NCBI GenBank assembly: GCA_910584745.1 | Contig: CAJUDG010000004.1 | Span: forward strand, 186,001 to 250,000 | Direction: 5' to 3' | DNA: 64,000 nt | Source: an uncultured Eubacteriales bacterium | GTDB taxonomy: Bacteria > Bacillota > Clostridia > Oscillospirales > Acutalibacteraceae | Shown here: piece after piece, positions 23,476-31,133 of the stretch | How the letters are laid out: every line of letters starts with the position of its first letter | Position numbering within the stretch: the stretch's first letter is position 1 | Notes under the pieces: generated by a model | What the model saw: the letters and a program-made list of their open reading frames with translations, nothing else | Told to the model about the DNA's origin: nothing | Databases searched by the model: none | Translations under genes and position numbers: made by a program

Positions 23476-24924
23476 ATGGACAAACAACTGACGATCTGGA
23501 TCGTAATCGGTGTATACGCCATCTTCATGCTTGCGGTGGGCATTTTGTACTCCCGCAAGGGCACGGACATGGCATCCTTCACGGTGGGCGGCAGAAGCGC
23601 CGGAGCGTGGATATCCGCGCTCAGCTATGGCACGGCCTACTTCTCGGCGGTTATGTTCATCGGCTACTCGGGGGGCTCCGGCTGGAGCTATGGCCTTTGG
23701 AGCGTGCTGGTGGGCATTGGCAACGCGGTGTTCGGTTCACTGCTGGCGTGGATGGTCCTGGCGGATAGGACCAGGGAGTACACCAGAAAGCACGACATCA
23801 AGTCCATGCCCCAGCTCTTTGAAAAGCGCTTCGGCAGTTCTAAAATGCGGCTTTTCGCCTGCGTTGTGATATTCGTGTTCCTGATACCCTACTCGGCGTC
23901 GGTGTATAAGGGCCTGACCAGTGTCTGCTCGGTGATACTGGGCATAGACGAGCAGGTGTGCATGGTGATAATCGCCATCGCCTCGGCGCTGCTGTTGGTG
24001 CTGGGCGGGTACATAGCCACCCTTAAGGCAGACTTCGTCCAGGGCTTTGTGATGATGATAGGCGTTACCGCGCTGATAGTGCTGGTGGTGCTGTCCCCCC
24101 AGGTGGGCGGCCTCAGTAAGGGCATCGCCAATATGGGCGAGTACATGAAGTCCCACGAGATGCTGCCCCTTACGGGCAAACCCGCCGTGGCGCTAATCTC
24201 CACGCTGCTGATGACAAGCTTCGGCACCTGGGGCCTGCCCCAGATGGTGCACAAGTATTACGGCATAAAGGACCGGCAGGAGGTAAAGCGCGGCACAATA
24301 ATCTCTACGGTCTTCGCCCTGCTGGTGGCCGGGGGCGGGTACTTTATAGGGTCGCTCTCGCACCTGTTCTTCGGGGAGACCATGCCCGAGGGCGGCAAGG
24401 ACTTCCTGGTGCCTCTGATGCTGGATCAGGCGGGCCTGCCGGACCTGCTGGTGGGCGTGATACTGGTGCTGCTGATATCGGCCTCGGTGTCCACCCTCTC
24501 CAGCATAACCCTTACGGCCTGCTCCACCGTGTCCATGGACCTGGTGAAGCCCACCATAGCCAAGAAGATGAACGAGAAGGACCTGGCGGCCCTGACCCGC
24601 ATACTCTGCCTGGTGTTCGTGGTGATGAGCTACTTTATCGCCAACTATCCCACGCCCATCCTTGAGATGATGTCCTACTCCTGGGGCATAATCTCCGGCT
24701 CGTTCCTGGCGCCGTACCTGCTGTCCCTCTACTGGAAGGGCATAAACCGCGCCGGGGCCTGGGCCGGGATGCTGGGCGGCTTCCTGACGGCCTTCCTGCC
24801 CGCGGCGATCTCCGGCTTCACCACGCCGGACGGTCCGCTGTACGCGTGCCTTGCCATGGCGGTGTCCTTTGTGCTGTGCTTTGCGGTCAGCAAGGCGGCG
24901 GGGAAGAAGGGCGTGAAGGCGTGA
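23476..24924 (+). CDS. Sodium:solute symporter (SSS family)
   Basis: 482 aa with about 13 hydrophobic segments. GGRSAGAWISALSYGTAYFSA and the SASVSTLSSITLTACSTVSMDL segment match the sodium-binding helices of the PutP/SGLT family. It imports an organic solute (amino acid, sugar or acid) with sodium; the substrate cannot be read. It follows leuA by 112 bp that hold the repeat at 23381. Confidence 0.88.
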   Translation: MDKQLTIWIVIGVYAIFMLAVGILYSRKGTDMASFTVGGRSAGAWISALSYGTAYFSAVMFIGYSGGSGWSYGLWSVLVGIGNAVFGSLLAWMVLADRTREYTRKHDIKSMPQLFEKRFGSSKMRLFACVVIFVFLIPYSASVYKGLTSVCSVILGIDEQVCMVIIAIASALLLVLGGYIATLKADFVQGFVMMIGVTALIVLVVLSPQVGGLSKGIANMGEYMKSHEMLPLTGKPAVALISTLLMTSFGTWGLPQMVHKYYGIKDRQEVKRGTIISTVFALLVAGGGYFIGSLSHLFFGETMPEGGKDFLVPLMLDQAGLPDLLVGVILVLLISASVSTLSSITLTACSTVSMDLVKPTIAKKMNEKDLAALTRILCLVFVVMSYFIANYPTPILEMMSYSWGIISGSFLAPYLLSLYWKGINRAGAWAGMLGGFLTAFLPAAISGFTTPDGPLYACLAMAVSFVLCFAVSKAAGKKGVKA

Positions 24925-24963
24925 GAGGATGTTGGGGAAGATAGTGGAGTGATGGGATGAAAA

Positions 24964-24996
24964 GGGCCCTCCGAAACAGGTGGTTTCGGAGGGCTT
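24964..24996. terminator. Bidirectional terminator
   Basis: GCCCTCCGAAA and TTTCGGAGGGC flank CAGGTGG. The T-run on the minus strand suits the nuclease-like gene that ends here; on the plus strand it follows the symporter. Confidence 0.75.
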
Positions 24997-25465
24997 AACT
25001 GTAAATATCCTTTGGCAAATATTCCTTGGCTGTAAGTTGGCCGCCTTTATAAAAAACGCCATACAGCCGAATTTTTAGATGTTTCAGGGCCCAATTTTTC
25101 TTGATAAGCTTTTTGCATCTTTCTGCATCTGATCTTGGCAGTGCAATACCATAATTGTAATTGTATTTTCTTGGATCAACCTCTATACGCAAAATGATTT
25201 GAGATAAAGCCCAGCGGAAATTGGTATTACATGAAGATTTCATTTTGCTTCCGTCCGCTTTTAGATTCCCCTTTGCTTCAATAAAATACCAATTACCACG
25301 CTTTTTTTCATTTTCTAATTTGAGCACTAAGTCAACGCCGCGTTCCTTTTTTTCGGCATCCGCTTTATGAACAACTCGCTTGCGGGAAGTGGTGCCTTTT
25401 TGCCTTAGGAAACTCTCTACCCCTTGAATGACCTCGTTTTCTGTCAACAAATCTTTATGCTGCAC
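24995..25465 (-). CDS. PD-(D/E)XK-like nuclease domain protein, 5' end uncertain
   Basis: About 156 aa from GTG 25465 (QHKDLLTENEVIQGV). GVDLVLKL followed 10-15 residues later by WYFIEAKGN gives the D-x(n)-E-x-K signature of the restriction-endonuclease fold (Mrr/VSR-like). The reading frame extends upstream to 25555 but there it overlaps the recombinase remnant in another frame, so the native start was probably lost at a junction near 25465. It is AT-richer than the core genome. No methylase or other restriction gene is adjacent. Confidence 0.5.
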   Translation of the reverse strand: MQHKDLLTENEVIQGVESFLRQKGTTSRKRVVHKADAEKKERGVDLVLKLENEKKRGNWYFIEAKGNLKADGSKMKSSCNTNFRWALSQIILRIEVDPRKYNYNYGIALPRSDAERCKKLIKKNWALKHLKIRLYGVFYKGGQLTAKEYLPKDIYS

Positions 25466-25637
25466 ACTTATAGCCCAGCACCAGTTCCTTTTGAGCCTCG
25501 ATGGTGTCGGCCCCGGGCTTGCCGCTGTCCTCCACGGAGAGCCGGATATAAGCACCGGTTTTGTACATTTTTTGAGTGACTATTGGCTCATCATGTGTAG
25601 AAATGATGGGGTTAATTTTCCGTTTTGTTCTCGCCAC
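25455..25637 (-). pseudogene. Serine recombinase, N-terminal fragment
   Basis: 60 codons from GTG: MYKTGAYIRLSVEDSG is the catalytic-Ser N-terminus of a large serine recombinase (TnpX/TndX class). The frame stops right after KELVLGYKCAA, where the sequence changes to the nuclease-like ORF, so about 500 residues are missing. It starts at the stop codon of another recombinase (TGAGTG), the tandem arrangement common in clostridial integrative elements. Confidence 0.75.
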
Positions 25638-27100
25638 TCAAACCGCCTCCTTTTCAGAAAGCAGCTTTTGGGCCTGTTCCACTAACTCTGCCTGCCACTC
25701 AAATTCATTGTGCCAGCGGTAAACGATCTCCACCCACCGGTCGCGGAAAATCAGCACACGCTCTATCAGCGTAACCACAATTCGCCGGTCGAGAGAAGTG
25801 ATATTTCTGTGACGGATAAATTGTTCTATCCAATGGTTGTTGGAAGAATTATCCAACTCCCGGCCCATTTCTTCCCGCAGAAACTCAGCCTACTCCTCGG
25901 CCTGGGAGCGCCGGTCTTGGTAGGTGGTTTTCAACTCTTGGTACTCGCTTTTGTCGATGATACCGTCGACTAAATTCTCATATAGCGAACGGAGAAGTTT
26001 CTGGCAGCGGTCGATTTCCTCCTGCTTTTTTGTGAGCCGAGATTGGATTTTCTGCACATTTGTCTGCTGGAGTTTGGCAACATCGGTCAGTTCCATCAGC
26101 CCGGAGAGGTCGATAACCTCCCGGATATGCCCTTGCAGAGCCTCCAAAACAATTTCGTTCAGCGCCTCCACCCGCAGGGCATGAGGATAGCACACCTTAC
26201 GGTCCTTATGTGCCCCGCAGACGAAGTAAACGTACTTTTTCGTACCGGAGGGCACGGTCTTGCGGACCATCGGCCCGCCGCACTCGCCGCAGTAGACCAT
26301 GCCGGAGAATAGCTCTACCGGCTGGCCTGCCTCGGCGGTGCGGGTGTCCATGGAGAGGACCCGCTGGGCCGTTTCAAAGTCGCACTTGCTGATGATTTGG
26401 TTCGTGGCAACCCTCTACTACGGCCCATTCTTCGCGTGGCTTATGCACTAGGCGCTTGACCCGGTAGCTGGGGGTTGTCACGCGCCCCTGCTCCAACACG
26501 CCGGTATAAACAGGATTCTTGAGAATCCTCAGCACCATCCCGGCGCTCCATTCTGAACGCTCTTTAATGCGGAAAGCCGTGGTATAGCGCATACCCTGGG
26601 ACAGCTTGTAGTCCATGGGCGTGGGGATTCCGCTGGCAGTTAGACGGGCGGCAATGTCAATGGCGCTGATACCGTCTAACTTCCAGTTAAAAATATCACG
26701 CACCACATCGGCGGCGAACTCGTCGATCACCAGCTTGTGATGGTCGCTGGGGCCTTTTTTGTAGCCGAAAACGGCAAAGGAGCCAATGAAATCACCGCGC
26801 TGGCGTTTGATCTCAAGCTGGCTCCGAATTTTTATAGACGTGTCCCTACAGTAAGCCTCGTTTATCAGGTTCTTGAAAGGAACGATAATTTCATCGGATT
26901 CAGCACGGCTGTTCATGCTGTCATAGTTGTCGTTGATTGCGATAAACCGCACACCGAGAAACGGGAAAAGCCGCTCGATGTACTCGCCAGCCTCCAGGTG
27001 GTCGCGCCCAAACCTGGACAAATCCTTGACAACAATGCAGTTGATTTTCTTGGCCCGAACCAGCTCCATCATAGACTGAAAGCCGGGCCTTTGAAAAGCT
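25638..27100 (-). pseudogene. Large serine recombinase, decayed
   Basis: Homology begins at FQRPGFQSMMELVRAK (about 27095), so the catalytic serine segment is missing. The Recombinase domain, zinc ribbon (YCGECGGPM ... VCGAHKDRKVC), coiled coil and DUF4368-like tail follow. Two lesions are visible: an extra A in the run at 26396-26398 shifts the frame after EGCHEP, and an in-frame TAG at 25890-25892 falls between QAEE and AEFLREE. It would have excised or integrated a mobile element and is now inactive. Confidence 0.85.
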
Positions 27101-27133
27101 GACGTTAGATAACGATACTTTTGAAAACACTGA

Positions 27134-27391
27134 AAAATCAAGGTTTTTCGAGCAACGGACAAGCAGGGTATCGTACTAAAAACTGAATACGACGCAGAAG
27201 CGGCGTTTCTTACTCTCTATACGGGAGAACAGGAACGCCGCTTTTTTCATGCCCTTTGTTACGCAGTAGGGGCAGAAAAAGCCTTGCTACAAGCGGTTTT
27301 GCGGGCGCGTATCTGGCGCGGCAAGGGATTTATACCTTATCCCCCGAAACCGCGCTTCTACTGCGTAACAAATCCACAGCAAAAGGAGTGA
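27134..27391 (+). other. Open frame without start codon, overlapping two inverted repeats
   Basis: 86 open codons read like protein (LTLYTGEQERRFFHALCYAV, LLQAVLRARIWRGKGF) but have no ATG, GTG or TTG before the middle. The segment also has a hairpin AAGCGGCGTTTC/GGAACGCCGCTTTTTT (27198-27247) and a perfect 15-bp inverted repeat (27255-27269 and 27358-27372). It is probably a truncated mobile-element gene; it ends just where the broken ABC ATPase begins. Confidence 0.35.
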
Positions 27392-27392
27392 T

Positions 27393-27758
27393 TTACTATT
27401 TTCCACTCACATTCTTTCTGATGTAGAGCGTATTTGCGACCATGCCGCTTTTTTGAACGAGGGAAAAATTGCTGTCACTGGAACACTTGCAGAGATTAAG
27501 GCTTTGCATGGACACGACAGATTGCTTTTAGAATTTACGGCAGATAAAGATTTACAGCTTTTCAAGAAACAAAAATCCATAGAGCCATTGTTACTTCATT
27601 CTGAAGAAAATAACAGGGAACTTATTTTACATAGCCGCGATATGGTAAGTGTGCAAAAATCCCTGTTTCGTGTACTTGCGGAAACAGGGATTTGCCCCGT
27701 AAGAATAGAGCTTATGGAGCCTTCTCTTGAAAGTCTGTTTTTGGAGGTAGTGAAATGA
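27393..27758 (+). pseudogene. ABC transporter ATPase, 5'-truncated
   Basis: The frame enters at LFSTHILSDVERICDHAAFLNEG, the H-loop region that follows Walker B, and continues through the C-terminal part of a DrrA-like ATPase to 27758. Walker A, signature and Walker B are absent, and the sequence upstream is unrelated. A TTG at 27453 could start a 101-residue product without ATPase function. The permease start overlaps its stop (ATGA). Confidence 0.8.
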
Positions 27759-28513
27759 GTGGATATATTGCATTTGTGAAAAAAGAATTTACGGAAAATA
27801 TGAAGAATTATCGTTTTCTTATCCTGTTCGCAGTCTTTTTGATTTTTGGTATTATGAGTGCGTTTCTTGCAAAATTTACACCGGGGATTTTATCCGCTTT
27901 AGCCGCAGATATGGAAATGACTTCTGAACCAGTTGCTTTGGACGCATGGAAACAATTTTACAAGAATATTTCCGGCGTTGGTTTCAGCGCATTTATCATT
28001 TTGTTTGGAAGCTGTATGTCAAACGAGTATTCTAAAGGAACCTTAATTTTAATGGTTACAAAGGGGCTATCCCGTAAAGCTGTTATTCTTGCAAAATATA
28101 CGGTAGCTGCCGTACTAATGACAATCAGTTATTGGATTGGATATGCAGCGACATATGGCTATACAATCTTTTTATGGAATGATACCAACCTTTCCAATGT
28201 TGCTTTAGCCGCAGTTTCGCTTTGGATAGTTGGCTTTCTGTATTTAAGTATTCTGATGATAGGGTGCGTGATATTCAAGCAGACTTTCACAAGCATACTC
28301 TTTACGGGCGGCGTTGCTGCCTTTATATCTCTGCTTGGAATGATTGAGCCGATTGCTAAATTCAATCCATTTATATTAACCTCAAAAAATGTAGATTTGA
28401 TTTCCGGCGAAGTCATTCCGGCAGAATTTTTGATACCCGCTTTCATTTCCGTCATTTTATCCCTCTTGGGATTACTGATTGCAATTCGACTTTTCAATAA
28501 AAAGCAGCTTTGA
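27755..28513 (+). CDS. ABC-2-type membrane permease
   Basis: 252 aa with six hydrophobic segments and an N-terminal MSGYIAFVKKEFTENMKNYRF typical of the ABC-2 permeases that pair with DrrA-like ATPases (peptide or bacteriocin export, immunity). Its ATPase partner just upstream is truncated, so this gene may be non-functional unless another ATPase serves. Codon use is AT-rich compared with flanking core genes. Confidence 0.8.
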   Translation: MSGYIAFVKKEFTENMKNYRFLILFAVFLIFGIMSAFLAKFTPGILSALAADMEMTSEPVALDAWKQFYKNISGVGFSAFIILFGSCMSNEYSKGTLILMVTKGLSRKAVILAKYTVAAVLMTISYWIGYAATYGYTIFLWNDTNLSNVALAAVSLWIVGFLYLSILMIGCVIFKQTFTSILFTGGVAAFISLLGMIEPIAKFNPFILTSKNVDLISGEVIPAEFLIPAFISVILSLLGLLIAIRLFNKKQL

Positions 28514-28527
28514 ACAGTGGAGATAAA

Positions 28528-28806
28528 ATGATTAGGACTTGCGATTGCTTGGATAAACAATTTCATGCCCTTGCTAATGATACAAGGTTAAAAATCATAG
28601 GACTCTTAAGGCATTATCCGCTTAATGCGGGAGAGATTGCAAACTATTTTACTATTTCTCATGCTTCTATATCGTATCATCTGCAAAGGTTAGAACAGAG
28701 TAATCTTGTTACGGTTGAAAGGTTAGGGCGATATAAAAAATACAGGTTGAACAAGGGAGCCTTTGAGGGAATTTCCCTTTGGTTAAGCAATTTAATTTCG
28801 ACATAA
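28528..28806 (+). CDS. ArsR-family regulator, SdpR-like
   Basis: 92 aa from ATG 28528 with GGAG 5 nt upstream. The winged helix is plain: FHALANDTRLKIIGLL, LNAGEIANYFTISHASISYHLQRLEQ, GRYKKYRL. There are no ArsR metal-binding cysteine pairs in the alpha-3 helix, which fits the SdpR autorepressor group, usually linked to membrane immunity proteins or small ABC transporters. It follows the permease by 14 bp in one operon. Confidence 0.82.
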   Translation: MIRTCDCLDKQFHALANDTRLKIIGLLRHYPLNAGEIANYFTISHASISYHLQRLEQSNLVTVERLGRYKKYRLNKGAFEGISLWLSNLIST

Positions 28807-28808
28807 AT

Positions 28809-28906
28809 CTGCCGCACGACGGCAAAAGAAAAAAAGCCGTCGTTCAGCAGATGTCTATTTGTGCGCCTATTTTGGCGTGGCGGCTTTTTGAAAAATCAAA
28901 GCCGCC
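28809..28906. repeat. Two consecutive inverted repeats
   Basis: CTGCCGCACGACGGC/GCCGTCGTTCAGCAG (28809-28850) and GGCGGCTTT/AAAGCCGCC (28879-28906). The first could end the SdpR operon, though T-runs are weak. Both are of the GC-rich-hairpin type found between genes of integrative elements. Confidence 0.5.
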
Positions 28907-28978
28907 GTTTCTTTTTTATCTTCTCAAGAAATGACGCGGTATCACTGTTAAAAGCGGCGGCTAAAGGAGGTAGCCGCC

Positions 28979-29089
28979 ATGAAGCACATACCCTATCGAC
29001 AAAATCCGACGGTCATTGACACGTCAAAAAAAGCCCGACCACCGCCGGTGAAAACTACGTCTATCAATATGAACTGTCTAATCATCTGA
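28979..29089 (+). CDS. Possible 36-aa ORF of mobile-element origin
   Basis: ATG is preceded by AAAGGAGG at good spacing; the product starts MKHIPYRQNPTVIDTSKKAR and ends NMNCLII. The strong ribosome site supports translation; the sequence after it matches no family I know and may be a truncated start of a longer element gene. Confidence 0.35.
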   Translation: MKHIPYRQNPTVIDTSKKARPPPVKTTSINMNCLII

Positions 29090-30042
29090 ATACTGCTTTC
29101 AATACCCATGCGCCTGTCCGGGCTTTTCGGACAGGCGTATTTTGCTGCTCAAAAAAATTTTTGAAAAAAGTTCCCCTTCCGTATTTTCCCAGATGTAATG
29201 CAGGCTTGTGGAAAGTGGTACAACAGCCGTACAACAGGCGGCAACATCACACCGGATTTGAGAAGAAATCCCCCATTTCCGCATATTCTTCCCCCGCATA
29301 CATCGTGTTTCTTCGTGTGGAGTTTCAAAATGAAAGTCCGCAAATTTCGCCTTATAAGACAGGCAGAAAAGAAACACCCGCACAACCACTCAACTTCGGG
29401 AAATGGGAGATATTTCATCTCATAAGTATATTCATTATATCCATTCCAGGGCTTTTAGTCATGCCGCAATGCGCAGTAGGCTGCTGGCTTTTATCCGGTT
29501 CAGTTTCTTTTCTTCAGAACAGCAGTAAAATGGGAAATTAGCGCATAAAATTGCAATTACCTGATAAAAACCTGCTGAAAGTGGTTCTCTCTTATACGAT
29601 AATATTTTTCGGAAAATACTGTCTTTCGATTTCCAAAATAAATTTTGTAAAGATTTATCCGATAAGAAAAATAAACAAATTTCCTAAACATTCGCACACC
29701 CACATATCCTAAGGCCCAGTCAGCCCAGCGTGCGGGGCCGTGTGCGGTCCGTGAAAGGCACACGAAAATAAACGATAGGATTTATAAACAGAAATGTTAA
29801 ACAAGCGTGTGCGGTCCGTCAGGGGCCAAAATCGCGGCTCAAACTTATTCAAAAAATTTTACATCGCAAAAGCAAAAAAACACTCGACAAACCGCCGAAA
29901 ATCGAATATAATACGCTTGAAAAAATCATCTTGAATAGGCGCACAGGGCAAAATACCCTGAAACCTAGAAACCGAATTACTGAGAAACCAAGCCATCTGA
30001 ACCCTAGATAGAGCCTCTTTCCTGCGCCGGAAAGGGACTATC
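29090..30042. other. Gene-free stretch upstream of the integrase
   Basis: No convincing coding frame. It contains a GTACAAC pair (29218 and 29229, 11-bp period), and two copies of GTGTGCGGTCCGT (29740-29752, 29807-29819) within 250 bp of the integrase start. These are candidates for recombinase arm sites or an attachment region. Confidence 0.4.
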
Positions 30043-31092
30043 ATGGCTCAAATCATTAAGACAAAGACTGGCTATAAAATGCGGGTCTTCCTGGGCCGCA
30101 AGGAAGTGGGCCGGGACGAACATGGCAAGCCCATTTTGAAAGAAATCATCAAACAAATTTCCGCCCCCACCATGACCGAACTGCGGCGCATGGAAGCCCA
30201 GCTTATCGCCGGCAACAAAGACCCCAAGGGTACCCGGAGTTTCCGCACGGCTTTCCGAGAGTACGTCCGTGACAAGGAAAGCGTTCTCAGTCCGGCCACG
30301 GTGGCTAACTACCAGCGGGTACAGACCTCCTTGGAGGGGCGCTGCCCCTGGTTTATGGACATGGACATCAATGAAATCAATAAGCCCGCCCAGCAGCGCA
30401 TGGTATCTGAACTCTCGACCCACTATGCGCTGAACACAGTCAAGACCTTCAATTCCACGGTCGCGTCAGTCCTCAAATATAACGATGTACCCTCCCACCT
30501 GGTAAAGTTCAACGAGGGCGCGGACACCACCTCAGAGAGCGACCGCTATATCCCCAGTGAGGACGTTATCAGGGGGCTTATCGAGGACTGCCGTGGCACA
30601 GACCTGGAGCCAGCCATTTTGCTGGCGGCTTTCGGCCCTATGCGCCGGGGGGAGATAGGCGGCCTGACCTGGGAGGACTTCGACTTTGCGCGCAACGTGG
30701 TGGACGTACACGCTGCCAAAGTGCGTAACCCCCAGCGGGAGTTCGTCACCAAGGCACCAAAGACCCGGGCCTCCAAGCGGGAACTGGAGTACCCTGGCTG
30801 GGTAATGGAGCGCATACGCGTCCACAAGGAGATACTGCCCATGACCATCGACGCGCTGACCAGCCGGTTCTCTGACTTCCTGGCAAAGCACGGCTACCCC
30901 CATTTCCGTTTCCATGACCTGCGTCATTTCGCCGCCAGCTACTACCTCAAGGAGGGCATACCCGAGGTATCTGTGCAGCGCCGGGGCGGCTGGGCCACCG
31001 ACAATATGATGCGCACCGTGTACCGCCATGAGATAGCCCGCCAGCAGGCGGATTTGCAATTCCTGGCCAGCATTGACAAGTTCAAAGCATAA
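30043..31092 (+). CDS. Tyrosine site-specific integrase
   Basis: 349 aa, intact. N-terminal arm-binding part (about 1-60), SAM-like core-binding domain (FREYVRDKESVLSPATVANYQ) and catalytic domain with Arg in PMRRGEIGGLTW, HDLRHFAASYY (H-x-x-R) and the nucleophile Tyr in MMRTVYRHE. It is GC-rich unlike the fragments before it, which suggests a separate acquisition. No excisionase is seen next to it. A hairpin terminator follows. Confidence 0.9.
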   Translation: MAQIIKTKTGYKMRVFLGRKEVGRDEHGKPILKEIIKQISAPTMTELRRMEAQLIAGNKDPKGTRSFRTAFREYVRDKESVLSPATVANYQRVQTSLEGRCPWFMDMDINEINKPAQQRMVSELSTHYALNTVKTFNSTVASVLKYNDVPSHLVKFNEGADTTSESDRYIPSEDVIRGLIEDCRGTDLEPAILLAAFGPMRRGEIGGLTWEDFDFARNVVDVHAAKVRNPQREFVTKAPKTRASKRELEYPGWVMERIRVHKEILPMTIDALTSRFSDFLAKHGYPHFRFHDLRHFAASYYLKEGIPEVSVQRRGGWATDNMMRTVYRHEIARQQADLQFLASIDKFKA

Positions 31093-31093
31093 T

Positions 31094-31130
31094 AAAAACC
31101 GGGTAGGGCTTACGCCTTACCCGGTTTTTT
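31094..31130. terminator. Bidirectional terminator
   Basis: AAAACCGGGTAGGGC and GCCTTACCCGGTTTT with a TTAC loop and T-run, shared by the integrase and the convergent surface-protein gene. Confidence 0.9.
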
Positions 31131-31133
31131 GAT

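Noticed and set aside
29161..29541. Plus-strand ORF of 126 codons in the gap before the integrase
   Set aside because: Composition is not protein-like (many Pro, Ser, Cys without pattern), and other frames are open over the same DNA.
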